Source: an uncultured Flavihumibacter sp. (lineage in GTDB: Bacteria > Bacteroidota > Bacteroidia > Chitinophagales > Chitinophagaceae). From it: a stretch of DNA of 12,335 nt. How positions within the stretch are numbered: the stretch's first letter is position 1; the number at the start of each line of letters is the position of its first letter. Both the position numbers and the translations under genes were made by a program. Shown one piece after another: positions 6,866 through 12,335 of this stretch. Below the pieces are notes generated by a model, which was not told where the DNA came from, ran no database searches, and saw only the letters and a list, made by a program, of their open reading frames with translations. The stretch is from positions 1 through 12,335 of the forward strand of contig CAMLPA010000054.1 in NCBI GenBank assembly GCA_946481605.1, given 5' to 3'.

Positions 6866-7781
6866 GCGAACGGGTATTGGTAAGTGAGAGGAAATAATCT
6901 TCCAATGAATTACGGGAACTGATAGCCAGCACCTGTACATGGTTTTCAACGAGGAAAGCATTGAGCTGAGGTACTTTATCGGGGTGCAACTGCAACTTCA
7001 CGGCACTGCCGGAAATGGGTTGAATCACGGATGCCCACTGCATTGTATTGCGCAATAATGCATGGGTGTGTTCAACATGGTGCACCGTTATTTCCACGAT
7101 ATTTTTCTCAGGATCAAGCAATTCGCGCACACTTCCTTCCACCATCTTTTTGCCTTCGTGGATGATGATCATTCTTGTGGCGATGCGTTCAATTTCACTG
7201 AGCAGGTGCGAAGATACGAGCACGGTTTTCTTTCTTTCCCCGCTCAAACGCAGGATGAGATTCCTGATGTCTGCAATGCCCTGCGGATCCAGTCCGTTTG
7301 TAGGTTCATCCAGGATCACGAGCGGAGGATCATGCACCAGCGCGATGGCAATACCGAGCCGTTGTTTCATCCCCTGTGAAAAAGTGTGTACACGTCCATT
7401 CGCGCGGTGCGCCAGTCCAACCAGTTCCAGCGTATCCATCATCTCCTGCTTTGTCACTTTTTTGCCGCTGAGTTTCGCGAAAAGGTGCAGATTTTCGTAT
7501 GCAGTGAGGTATTTGTACAGATCGGGCCTTTCAATGACGGCGCCTGTTTGGGACAGCAGTTCCGAGCGGTGCGTTTCAAGATTTTTCCCAAACAAACTGA
7601 TGGTGCCTGAAACGGGTTTAATCAGTGAAAGTAACATCCGGATGGTGGTGCTTTTCCCCGCGCCGTTCTGCCCGAGAAAACCATATACATCCCCTTCTTC
7701 CACATGAAAAGAAAGATTGGAGACCGCAGTAAAATCACCAAATTGCTTGTGAAGGTCAGTTACCTCGATAATGTTTCGCAT
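6843..7781 (-). CDS. ABC transporter ATP-binding protein
   Basis: This 312-residue protein is the ATPase of an ABC-2 exporter (CcmA/NatA/BcrA-like). It has Walker A GQNGAGKST (37-45), Q-loop region near QTGAVIERPDLY (78-89), signature FSQGMKQR (134-141), Walker B VILDEP (155-160), D-loop NGLDP and H-loop H192. The signature is SQG rather than the canonical SGG; SxGM with Q is common in this subfamily. After the roughly 220-residue nucleotide-binding domain comes about 90 residues of C-terminal domain ending ISSRNSLEDYFLSLTN, typical of drug- or antibiotic-exporting ATPases (DUF4162-like). It powers the permease whose gene overlaps its 3' end. Divergent from the T9SS-protein gene with 350 nt between the starts. 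No clear promoter was seen upstream of it. Confidence 0.95.
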   Translation of the reverse strand: MRNIIEVTDLHKQFGDFTAVSNLSFHVEEGDVYGFLGQNGAGKSTTIRMLLSLIKPVSGTISLFGKNLETHRSELLSQTGAVIERPDLYKYLTAYENLHLFAKLSGKKVTKQEMMDTLELVGLAHRANGRVHTFSQGMKQRLGIAIALVHDPPLVILDEPTNGLDPQGIADIRNLILRLSGERKKTVLVSSHLLSEIERIATRMIIIHEGKKMVEGSVRELLDPEKNIVEITVHHVEHTHALLRNTMQWASVIQPISGSAVKLQLHPDKVPQLNAFLVENHVQVLAISSRNSLEDYFLSLTNTRSHVADITT

Positions 7782-7865
7782 ACAGGCCGCGTTAGGTTAT
7801 GAAATTACACGGTAAGCAGGAAATTGTTCTGCGTTAACAGTTTGTTTTCAAAAAAAATTTGCGGA

Positions 7866-7879
7866 ACATTTGCAAATGT
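7866..7879. promoter_or_regulatory. 14-bp perfect palindrome, candidate operator
   Basis: ACATTTGCAAATGT is its own reverse complement. It covers the -33 TTTG element of the promoter at 7869-7901, so a dimeric protein bound here would block or redirect RNA polymerase. An eight-base half, GCAAATGT, recurs at 2057-2064 upstream of the LolA-like gene. The identity of a binding protein cannot be read from the sequence. Confidence 0.5.
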
Positions 7880-7901
7880 GCGAAAGGCGATGTTATCTTT
7901 G
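7869..7901 (+). promoter_or_regulatory. Bacteroidota sigma-A-type promoter of the T9SS-protein gene
   Basis: TTTG at 7869-7872 (-33 element) and TATCTTTG at 7894-7901 (-7 element, consensus TAnnTTTG) are separated by 21 nt, matching the Bacteroidota housekeeping promoter exactly. Transcription should begin about 4-7 nt further on, leaving a leader of about 225 nt before the start codon at 8132. Confidence 0.75.
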
Positions 7902-8131
7902 TTGCAATCCATTCCCCTGAAGTTCCGCTTACCATTCTCCTTCTAAATAACCACCGGGATCCTTTCCGAACGTATTACCAATAACTATGTGGCCGTTCCC
8001 TTCCTGAAAAATCAGCGCAATGCGCAAGAACGTTTATTGCTTTTACCTCAACATATTCACCCACTCCTCTGAAAGCCTCCGCAGACCTCTTGTTTGACCG
8101 GAATTATTATTAACGGCTGAAACCTCAGAAA

Positions 8132-9559
8132 ATGAAAAAGAATTTTACCCGCTTCGCCACTGCGTTCGCGCTGGCTATCACTACCCTATCCGCTTCTGCT
8201 CAGGTAGCTGAAAACTTCAACACAAGACCAAACGGCATGTCAGGTACCGACATCCGCGACCTGCTTATCGCGCAGGGATGGCGCTTTTCCAACACTACTG
8301 TTCAGACTTTTTCCGGCGCTGTAATTGAAGGAGATGGATTATTGCAAACCGGAAGTCTTGGCTCCGCAAATACACCTCAGGGAATTACCACCCCTATTAT
8401 CAAACCCGACGGCAGCAGCATCACCATCAATTTTAAATACAAGTTCAACGCCACAGGACCTCAGCAGCGCACTTTGCACATCCTGCTTACCGATTGTCAG
8501 GGGAACCTCGTGTCAACGCTGGCTAGTAATTCTATTCCGAACAGCACCACACTCGTGAACTTCAGCAACAGCTATACTATTCCTTCCGGTCAGTATAAGA
8601 TTCAGATCGGGTTTACAGGAAGTGGTGGCGTAAGCAGTGCGCAGATAGACGCGCTCAGTATCCAGAATGCCTCGCTTTGTTACCCCAATGGCGTAAATAG
8701 CGCACCAGTGGGTACAACCGATAATTTCAACGGGACAAACCTGAGAACAGCATCCGGCAACGTATTGCTGAACGACACTGATGCCAACAATGATCCTCTT
8801 GAAGTTCAACTGCTTTCAGGCCCGGCCGCAAACGTTGGAACGCTCACCTTAAACAGCAACGGCGATTTTGAATTTACACCCGCAACAGGCTACGCTGGCC
8901 CCGGCTTCGTATTCGAATATATGGTTTGCGAAAACACCTGCGAACAATTGTGTGGCGCACCGGTTACTGCAATCGTAAACTTCCCCGGTGGAGCTGCAAC
9001 ACCTGTAATGATGCTTTCTTTCACCGGCACACTTTCCGCGAAAACAGTTACACTGAACTGGAGCACCGCCACCGAACTGAACAACGCGAAGTTTGAAATC
9101 CTCAGAAGTGAAGACGGTACTTCCTTCTCCAAAGTTGGTGAAGTAGATGGAAGAGGAACAGTTACTTCCATCACCAATTATACCTGGAAAGAAAATGTGA
9201 GCGCCGTATCAGCACCGGTACTGCATTACAAACTGAAACAACTGGATAGCGACGGCAAATACGAATTCTCGAAAACCGTAGTGGTTCGCCTGAATGCCGA
9301 CGCTGCCGTGATCGCTTCCGTTGCACCGAACCCGGTGGTGGGTACCGCCAATCTTACTGTGAACCTGCAAGGGAACGCAAATGTACAGGTGAGGTTGCTC
9401 AACAATATGGGCAAGGAACTGGCAAGGAAAAACTTCAACGGACAATCCGGTTCCAATGCCTTCCCCCTCTATGAAACCAACGACCTGGTAAGAGGTATCT
9501 ATCTCCTGGAAGTGCTCATAGACAACAAAGAAAGAACACTGTTGAAAATAGTGAAATAA
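8132..9559 (+). CDS. T9SS-secreted multidomain protein with type A sorting domain
   Basis: This 475-residue protein has a Sec signal peptide (1-23, ending ASA before QVAENF), an N-terminal beta-sandwich-like region (about 25-185), a cadherin-like/tandem-95-type Ig domain (about 190-285) with VLLNDTDANNDP (211-222) and FEFTPATGYAG (246-256), a second beta domain (about 292-388) beginning LSFTGTLSAKTVTLNWST, and a C-terminal type A sorting domain (about 395-475). The sorting domain has the VAPNPV start, VRLLNNMGKEL and the LVRGIYLLEVLIDNKERTLL-KIVK ending. Type IX secretion should carry it across the outer membrane, with cleavage and surface anchoring or release. Three cysteines spaced by four (C266, C270, C274) lie at the end of the cadherin-like domain. 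There is no recognisable enzyme domain, so it may be an adhesin or matrix protein. It is transcribed alone between a strong promoter and a clean terminator. Confidence 0.92.
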   Translation: MKKNFTRFATAFALAITTLSASAQVAENFNTRPNGMSGTDIRDLLIAQGWRFSNTTVQTFSGAVIEGDGLLQTGSLGSANTPQGITTPIIKPDGSSITINFKYKFNATGPQQRTLHILLTDCQGNLVSTLASNSIPNSTTLVNFSNSYTIPSGQYKIQIGFTGSGGVSSAQIDALSIQNASLCYPNGVNSAPVGTTDNFNGTNLRTASGNVLLNDTDANNDPLEVQLLSGPAANVGTLTLNSNGDFEFTPATGYAGPGFVFEYMVCENTCEQLCGAPVTAIVNFPGGAATPVMMLSFTGTLSAKTVTLNWSTATELNNAKFEILRSEDGTSFSKVGEVDGRGTVTSITNYTWKENVSAVSAPVLHYKLKQLDSDGKYEFSKTVVVRLNADAAVIASVAPNPVVGTANLTVNLQGNANVQVRLLNNMGKELARKNFNGQSGSNAFPLYETNDLVRGIYLLEVLIDNKERTLLKIVK

Positions 9560-9583
9560 AGAATGTAGGTCAATCAGAGGTTT

Positions 9584-9616
9584 AGGGTCGCCACGTTTCA
9601 TGGCGGCCCTTTTTTT
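9584..9616 (+). terminator. Intrinsic terminator of the T9SS-protein gene
   Basis: AGGGTCGCCA (9584-9593) pairs with TGGCGGCCCT (9601-9610) with a single G-T wobble and a 7-nt loop, followed by seven T (9610-9616). It starts 25 nt after the stop codon. The T-run touches the stop codon of the winged-helix gene on the opposite strand. Confidence 0.92.
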
Positions 9617-9899
9617 ATGGCTTCAGGTAACTTTGAAGGTTCTTTACATACTGATCGAAGGCCTTCACGCCTTCCGGGGTAATTTTGCAGATGGTCTGTG
9701 GATAGTTGTCGCGGAACTGTTTGGTTACTTCGATATAGCCCGCTTCTTTTAATTTGGATATCTGCACACTGAGATTGCCCGCGGTGGCCTCCGTCTTTTC
9801 TTTCAGAAATGTAAATTCCGCCTCCTGCACACTGATGAGGAGTGAAACCACGGCGAGACGCAGCGGCGAATGTAATATGGGGTCCAGTTCCTTAAACAT
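9615..9899 (-). CDS. Small winged-helix transcriptional regulator
   Basis: This 94-residue cytoplasmic protein consists of one winged-helix DNA-binding domain. It begins with the helix LDPILHSPLRLAVVSLLI (5-22), then the helix-turn-helix region FTFLKEKTEATAGNLSVQIS (29-48) with KLKEAGYIEV, then the beta wing near KQFRDNYPQTICKITPEG (60-77), and ends with a short helix that could mediate dimerisation. The pattern fits the winged-helix family PF13601 (HTH_34), related to MarR/ArsR regulators. There are no metal-binding Cys/His motifs, so it is not a metal-sensing ArsR. Its start lies inside the end of the upstream membrane-protein gene (8-nt overlap, ATG within CATGTTTAA), so it is translated with that protein. 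It may regulate this operon or take a signal from the membrane proteins (inference). Confidence 0.88.
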   Translation of the reverse strand: MFKELDPILHSPLRLAVVSLLISVQEAEFTFLKEKTEATAGNLSVQISKLKEAGYIEVTKQFRDNYPQTICKITPEGVKAFDQYVKNLQSYLKP

Positions 9900-10545
9900 G
9901 AGCTGATTGCTGCTTCCTGTATCTTCTCCACAAAATAATCCCGGGGATAAGCCATGCCGAAACGGCCGAAAGCGCCGTAAGCAGGAGATCGGTGCTAACC
10001 GGAGTGTACACGCTGATGATACAACATACCCAACAAATTATGCCACCCACCAACATAGGGCGAAAACGCATAATGCCCGCCGTTATGATGGTGGGAATAC
10101 CGTATAATAGCATAAACTGTGATAGGCTGTAACTGGAATACCTGAACGACTCTTCAATGCCCATTTCCCTGAATGTACGCAGCATACGTCCCACCTCTTT
10201 GCCCACACTGATGTTGATGTGCACCAGCAGGAAGATGGCCACACCAAAAGAAATCCAGATAAAATCCATGGCGGTGCTGTCGTAGGAACGCGCCTTGCGG
10301 GAACGCTTCTCCTTTATGCTGATGATTACCTGCGGAATGATGGCCACCAACGTAAGCAGCCAGATGTCGAAGGGCAGTTTTACACGCCAGTTAACTTCAT
10401 ACCAAGTGAGCAAACTGCACACCGAGATTACGCTTCCCCATAAAATAGGACCTATGCCCGTATCGTGGTAAGAGTTCTTCGCCTTATTGATCATTTTATT
10501 GATCAGGTCGAGCTGTTGCTCTCTTGTAAATTCCTTTTCTTCCAT
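9892..10545 (-). CDS. Six-TM protein of unknown function, paralogue of the upstream gene
   Basis: This 217-residue protein has a charged cytosolic N-terminus, LDLINKMINKAKNSYHD, then about six membrane segments (near 32-49, 58-78, 94-112, 142-158, 162-182, 185-205) and a basic end (LWRRYRKQQSAHV). It is clearly paralogous to the protein encoded just upstream: shared motifs are MINKA-N, LWG-V--VCSL, WLLT, LYG-PT followed by RFRP, and AW-IPG. It differs by about 20 extra residues between TM3 and TM4 (GKEVGRMLRTFREMGIEESF), part of which could be amphipathic. The start at 10545 (MEEKEF) was chosen by comparison with the paralogue; the frame continues upstream inside the neighbouring gene. There is a 2-nt gap before it and an 8-nt overlap after it. 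No enzymatic motif is visible. It is reminiscent of unnamed Bacteroidota membrane proteins found next to winged-helix regulators. Confidence 0.84.
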   Translation of the reverse strand: MEEKEFTREQQLDLINKMINKAKNSYHDTGIGPILWGSVISVCSLLTWYEVNWRVKLPFDIWLLTLVAIIPQVIISIKEKRSRKARSYDSTAMDFIWISFGVAIFLLVHINISVGKEVGRMLRTFREMGIEESFRYSSYSLSQFMLLYGIPTIITAGIMRFRPMLVGGIICWVCCIISVYTPVSTDLLLTALSAVSAWLIPGIILWRRYRKQQSAHV

Positions 10546-10547
10546 AA

Positions 10548-11126
10548 CTATTGCTGTTGTTTGAACCGCGCGCGCAGCATATATCCCGGTATGATCCAGG
10601 CCACCAGCACCGCCGCCGCCAGCAACAGGAGCTGGTAGTTGAACGGAATGAGCGCGGCCGGCAAAGATAAGGCCCAGCAACCAATGGCGCCCGCCACCAG
10701 CGGCCTGAACCTGAGAATGATGCCCGAAAGGAAAGTAGGCACACCGTACAACACCAGAAACACGGGGTAAAAATACCTGAACGCGTCACCACCCATCATG
10801 GCGCCGATCACGTAACTCAGGAGGAACATGCAGATGGTGAAGCATATCCATACGTACTTCAATATTTCATCGGTGTACGTGCGCACCTGCTGTTGCCTGT
10901 TCCTCCTGAATATATACCGCACCTGGTACGCCACGGCCAGCCAGGTGAGCAGCCATACCAGCCAGGGTTTCTGAAAGGTGGTAAAATTAAGCAGTATAAA
11001 ATGTGCCAGACTGCATACCAATACCACCCAGCCCCACAGCAGGTACAAATGCCCGTTTTCGCTGAACTGGTTCCTGGCCTTGTTGATCATGGCCTCGATC
11101 AGTTGTAGACTTTCATGGCGCTCCAT
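10548..11126 (-). CDS. Six-TM protein of unknown function, first of a paralogous pair
   Basis: This 192-residue protein starts MERHESLQLIEAMINKARNQ, a short charged cytosolic helix, followed by about six membrane segments (near 27-48, 54-73, 90-110, 118-138, 142-160, 164-186) and a short basic tail, ARFKQQQ. It shares several conserved stretches with the downstream gene, including RFRPL in the loop between TM4 and TM5. An alternative start at 11147 (MSKNECTM) would add seven residues; the ATG at 11126 matches the start of the paralogue. It begins 36 nt after the TPR-like gene ends and is followed after 2 nt by its paralogue. No catalytic or transport motif is recognisable. Tandem duplication within one transcript suggests the two form a heteromer (inference). 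Confidence 0.83.
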   Translation of the reverse strand: MERHESLQLIEAMINKARNQFSENGHLYLLWGWVVLVCSLAHFILLNFTTFQKPWLVWLLTWLAVAYQVRYIFRRNRQQQVRTYTDEILKYVWICFTICMFLLSYVIGAMMGGDAFRYFYPVFLVLYGVPTFLSGIILRFRPLVAGAIGCWALSLPAALIPFNYQLLLLAAAVLVAWIIPGYMLRARFKQQQ

Positions 11127-11162
11127 GGTACATTCATTTTTACTCAATGTAAGGCAAATCGC

Positions 11163-11819
11163 TTATTTACCGGCGCCATTGGCCATGGTGAGCATGGTCT
11201 GCACCTGTTGTTTGCCCCAATAAGGATGAATGGGAGAAGCGGGTTTGAAGGCATCATATTTTACCAGGGCGGTCTTCAGCATCTCCACCGCTTTCTTTTT
11301 ATCGCCACCAAATTGTTCAGGCGTATAATACAGGTCCTGTGCCTCAAGATAGTCCGGCCTTGGATTGGTAGGATCAAGTTTTCTGGCCTTCGCAAGGTGT
11401 TCTGCCGCGATACCGCTGTACTGCATGTACCTGTTTTGCGGATCCCCAAGCATACGAAGCGTGACGAGGATTTTGCCCAGACAATGCAGTTCGGAATTTT
11501 CCGTAGTAAGCGCTTTCGCCTTGTTGTAAAATTCTTCCGCCTGATCCGCGTACACATCGGATTGTGAAGGATCGGTTTGGTTGATGATTAATCCACTCAT
11601 CAACTTGCTGAGCGCAGCGTAATAATAAGGCAGCCACTGTGTTTTTTCTACATCGCCGATCCGCTGAAAACTATTCCCCAATGCGCTGAAAGCTTCGGGT
11701 TTGCTGGTGGTATCAAAAGCCGTGAGTTGCTTTTTCATGGCTTCGGTAAATTTGTCCTGACTGTTTGCTGAAAAAGTAAGAACAAGGAATGCTGCGGTGC
11801 AATAAAGTAGTTTTTTCAT
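11163..11819 (-). CDS. Secreted TPR-like alpha-helical repeat protein
   Basis: This 218-residue protein begins with a signal peptide (MKKLLYCTAAFLVLTFSANS, 1-20, before QDKF). There is no lipobox, so it is probably periplasmic and soluble. The rest is helical with tetratricopeptide-like pairs: AFSALGNSFQRIG (43-55), ADQAEEFYNKAKALTTENSE (91-110), GIAAEHLAKARKLDPTNPRP (136-155) and KKKAVEMLKTALVKYD (174-189). Such repeats bind other proteins; no enzymatic function is indicated. The start at 11819 was chosen because it gives a proper signal peptide; the frame extends upstream into the 2TM gene. It follows the 2TM gene by 25 nt and precedes the membrane paralogue pair. It could serve as a periplasmic scaffold of the neighbouring outer-membrane barrel or membrane proteins (inference). 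Confidence 0.78.
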   Translation of the reverse strand: MKKLLYCTAAFLVLTFSANSQDKFTEAMKKQLTAFDTTSKPEAFSALGNSFQRIGDVEKTQWLPYYYAALSKLMSGLIINQTDPSQSDVYADQAEEFYNKAKALTTENSELHCLGKILVTLRMLGDPQNRYMQYSGIAAEHLAKARKLDPTNPRPDYLEAQDLYYTPEQFGGDKKKAVEMLKTALVKYDAFKPASPIHPYWGKQQVQTMLTMANGAGK

Positions 11820-11844
11820 TGTAGAAAGTTTAATGCTGATGGTA

Positions 11845-12138
11845 TTATTGTTTGTTTTGTTTTGAACGAAGGAGTTTTTCGTACTCCGTCTCTGCTGAAG
11901 TTTGTTTGGGGAAAACATAAGCGCCCAGGTAATGGAAAACAATACCTATCCCCCATCCCAAGGTAGGCCATACAGGCCATGGAACATGCGATTCATGCCC
12001 ATAACGGTTCCCGGTGAAATACCAGAGCAGCCACAGAAAAGTATTGACGATAATGTAAGAGGCCAGGTTCCATTTAAAGCTGGCCCTTTTTTGCGCGATC
12101 TCCCATAGCACGGGATCTTTTTCAGGATTGTTTTGCAT
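11845..12138 (-). CDS. 2TM-domain protein
   Basis: This 97-residue protein matches the 2TM domain (PF13239 type). A cytosolic helix, EIAQKRASFKWNLASYI (13-29), leads into TM1 (VNTFLWLLWYFTG, 31-43), an extracytoplasmic loop with HVPWPVWP (51-58), TM2 (GWGIGIVFHYLGAYVF, 61-76) and a charged tail with EYEKLLRS. The domain occurs alone in Bacteroidota and also fused to LytTR-type sensor kinases, where it is thought to serve as a membrane sensor; its function is not known. It follows the outer-membrane barrel gene by 21 nt and precedes the TPR-like gene by 25 nt. Length is normal for a stand-alone member. Confidence 0.88.
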   Translation of the reverse strand: MQNNPEKDPVLWEIAQKRASFKWNLASYIIVNTFLWLLWYFTGNRYGHESHVPWPVWPTLGWGIGIVFHYLGAYVFPKQTSAETEYEKLLRSKQNKQ

Positions 12139-12159
12139 CTGTGTGTGTTTTAATGTTGG

Positions 12160-12335
12160 TTATAGATTGCTGTTGATAATTTCATCCGTACGATCGGTGC
12201 CGATACTGATAAAGCAGCCGAGGAATATGAACCGTTTCGCTGGCGGACCTATAGGGTGTGCACGCAGCGATCCGTCTGCCTCGCGGAGGCGGTTGCTGTA
12301 CGAATAGTTGTACACCTGGTTGGCGCCGAGTACAT
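12160..12335 (-). CDS. C-terminus of an outer-membrane beta-barrel protein (SusC/TonB-dependent receptor type), partial
   Basis: On the minus strand an open frame entering from the right edge gives 57 residues up to TAA at 12162-12160. It contains NQVYNYSYSNRLREADGS, HPIGPPAKRFIFLGCFISIG and ends DEIINSNL. The asparagine-rich N-Y-Y turn, the PPAKRF-F--G-FISI strand and the aromatic alternating pattern near the end are typical of the final beta strands of Bacteroidota TonB-dependent receptors and related barrels. Such proteins import nutrients, or form outer-membrane assemblies, driven by TonB. Unlike most, it does not end exactly at the last strand but has about 12 residues more (GTDRTDEIINSN L). 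Only the extreme C-terminus is visible, so the subfamily and ligand are unknown. The 2TM gene begins 21 nt downstream, suggesting co-transcription. Confidence 0.72.
   Translation of the reverse strand, partial: VLGANQVYNYSYSNRLREADGSLRAHPIGPPAKRFIFLGCFISIGTDRTDEIINSNL

Larger units (their letters stand above)
7782..8131. other. 350-nt divergent intergenic region with long leader
   Basis: The left part, next to the ABC ATPase start, is AT-rich (a run of eight A at 7851-7858). The middle holds a promoter and palindrome listed separately. The remaining stretch of about 225 nt to the ATG at 8132 would be the 5' leader of the T9SS-protein mRNA. It contains a short unsupported ORF (8020-8097) and a GCGCAATGCGC inverted repeat at 8015-8025. 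I recognise no riboswitch or RNA family in it. Confidence 0.6.

Noticed and set aside
7048..7707. 219-codon open frame on the plus strand
   Set aside because: It lies wholly antisense to the ABC ATPase, and Ser/Arg/Cys-rich composition marks a shadow frame.
8020..8097. 25-residue ORF in the T9SS-protein leader
   Set aside because: No ribosome-binding signal, no recognisable composition, and an ORF of this length is expected by chance.
9615..9899. Metal-sensing ArsR repressor
   Set aside because: The winged-helix protein has a single cysteine and no CxC or other metal-site motif.
1..12335. CRISPR array, tRNA, insertion sequence or toxin-antitoxin pair
   Set aside because: No regularly spaced repeats, cloverleaf, transposase motifs or small paired toxin-like genes were seen.

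Overview
The window reads as a chromosomal segment of a member of the Bacteroidota, most likely class Chitinophagia or a close relative. The grounds are a secreted protein ending in a type IX secretion (T9SS) type A sorting domain, a textbook Bacteroidota promoter (TTTG, 21-nt gap, TAnnTTTG), A-rich rather than Shine-Dalgarno leaders before most genes, a free-standing 2TM-domain protein, and the C-terminus of a SusC/TonB-type outer-membrane barrel. I see no rRNA, tRNA, CRISPR, insertion sequence or phage gene.

Layout from left to right. (1) Positions 1-1257: the 5' end of rsmA (minus strand, cut by the window edge) lies head to head with pdxA (plus), two housekeeping genes. (2) 1324-2019 (minus): a secreted LolA-like protein, convergent with pdxA. 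(3) 2224-5941: a putative sugar-metabolism locus. A Tat-exported hydroxypyruvate-isomerase-like TIM-barrel protein (minus) faces, across a 468-nt AT-rich gap, a two-gene unit on the plus strand: a secreted formylglycine-generating-enzyme-like protein that lacks the catalytic cysteines, then a Tat-exported Gfo/Idh/MocA oxidoreductase. The gap holds a 23-codon mini-ORF with a near-perfect Shine-Dalgarno sequence, which is unusual in this phylum. The unit ends at a long hairpin. (4) 6026-7781 (minus): a two-gene ABC-2 exporter (ATPase then permease, overlapping). (5) 7866-9616: a strong promoter with an overlapping 14-bp palindrome, a long leader, a T9SS-secreted multidomain protein and a clean intrinsic terminator. 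(6) 9615-12335 (minus): six closely packed genes read from right to left: the C-terminus of an outer-membrane barrel, a 2TM protein, a secreted TPR-like protein, two paralogous six-TM proteins and a small winged-helix regulator.

How they may work together: the proteins of region 3 are predicted to be exported and could act on a sugar or sugar derivative in the periplasm (inference from families and arrangement). In region 6 the two membrane paralogues and the winged-helix protein are separated by 2 nt and overlap by 8 nt, so they probably act as one unit, perhaps a membrane sensor with its regulator. This is the best candidate in the window for an uncharacterised system, though nothing here proves its function. 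The two coding fragments at the edges (rsmA and the barrel) and the mini-ORF are short and easily missed.
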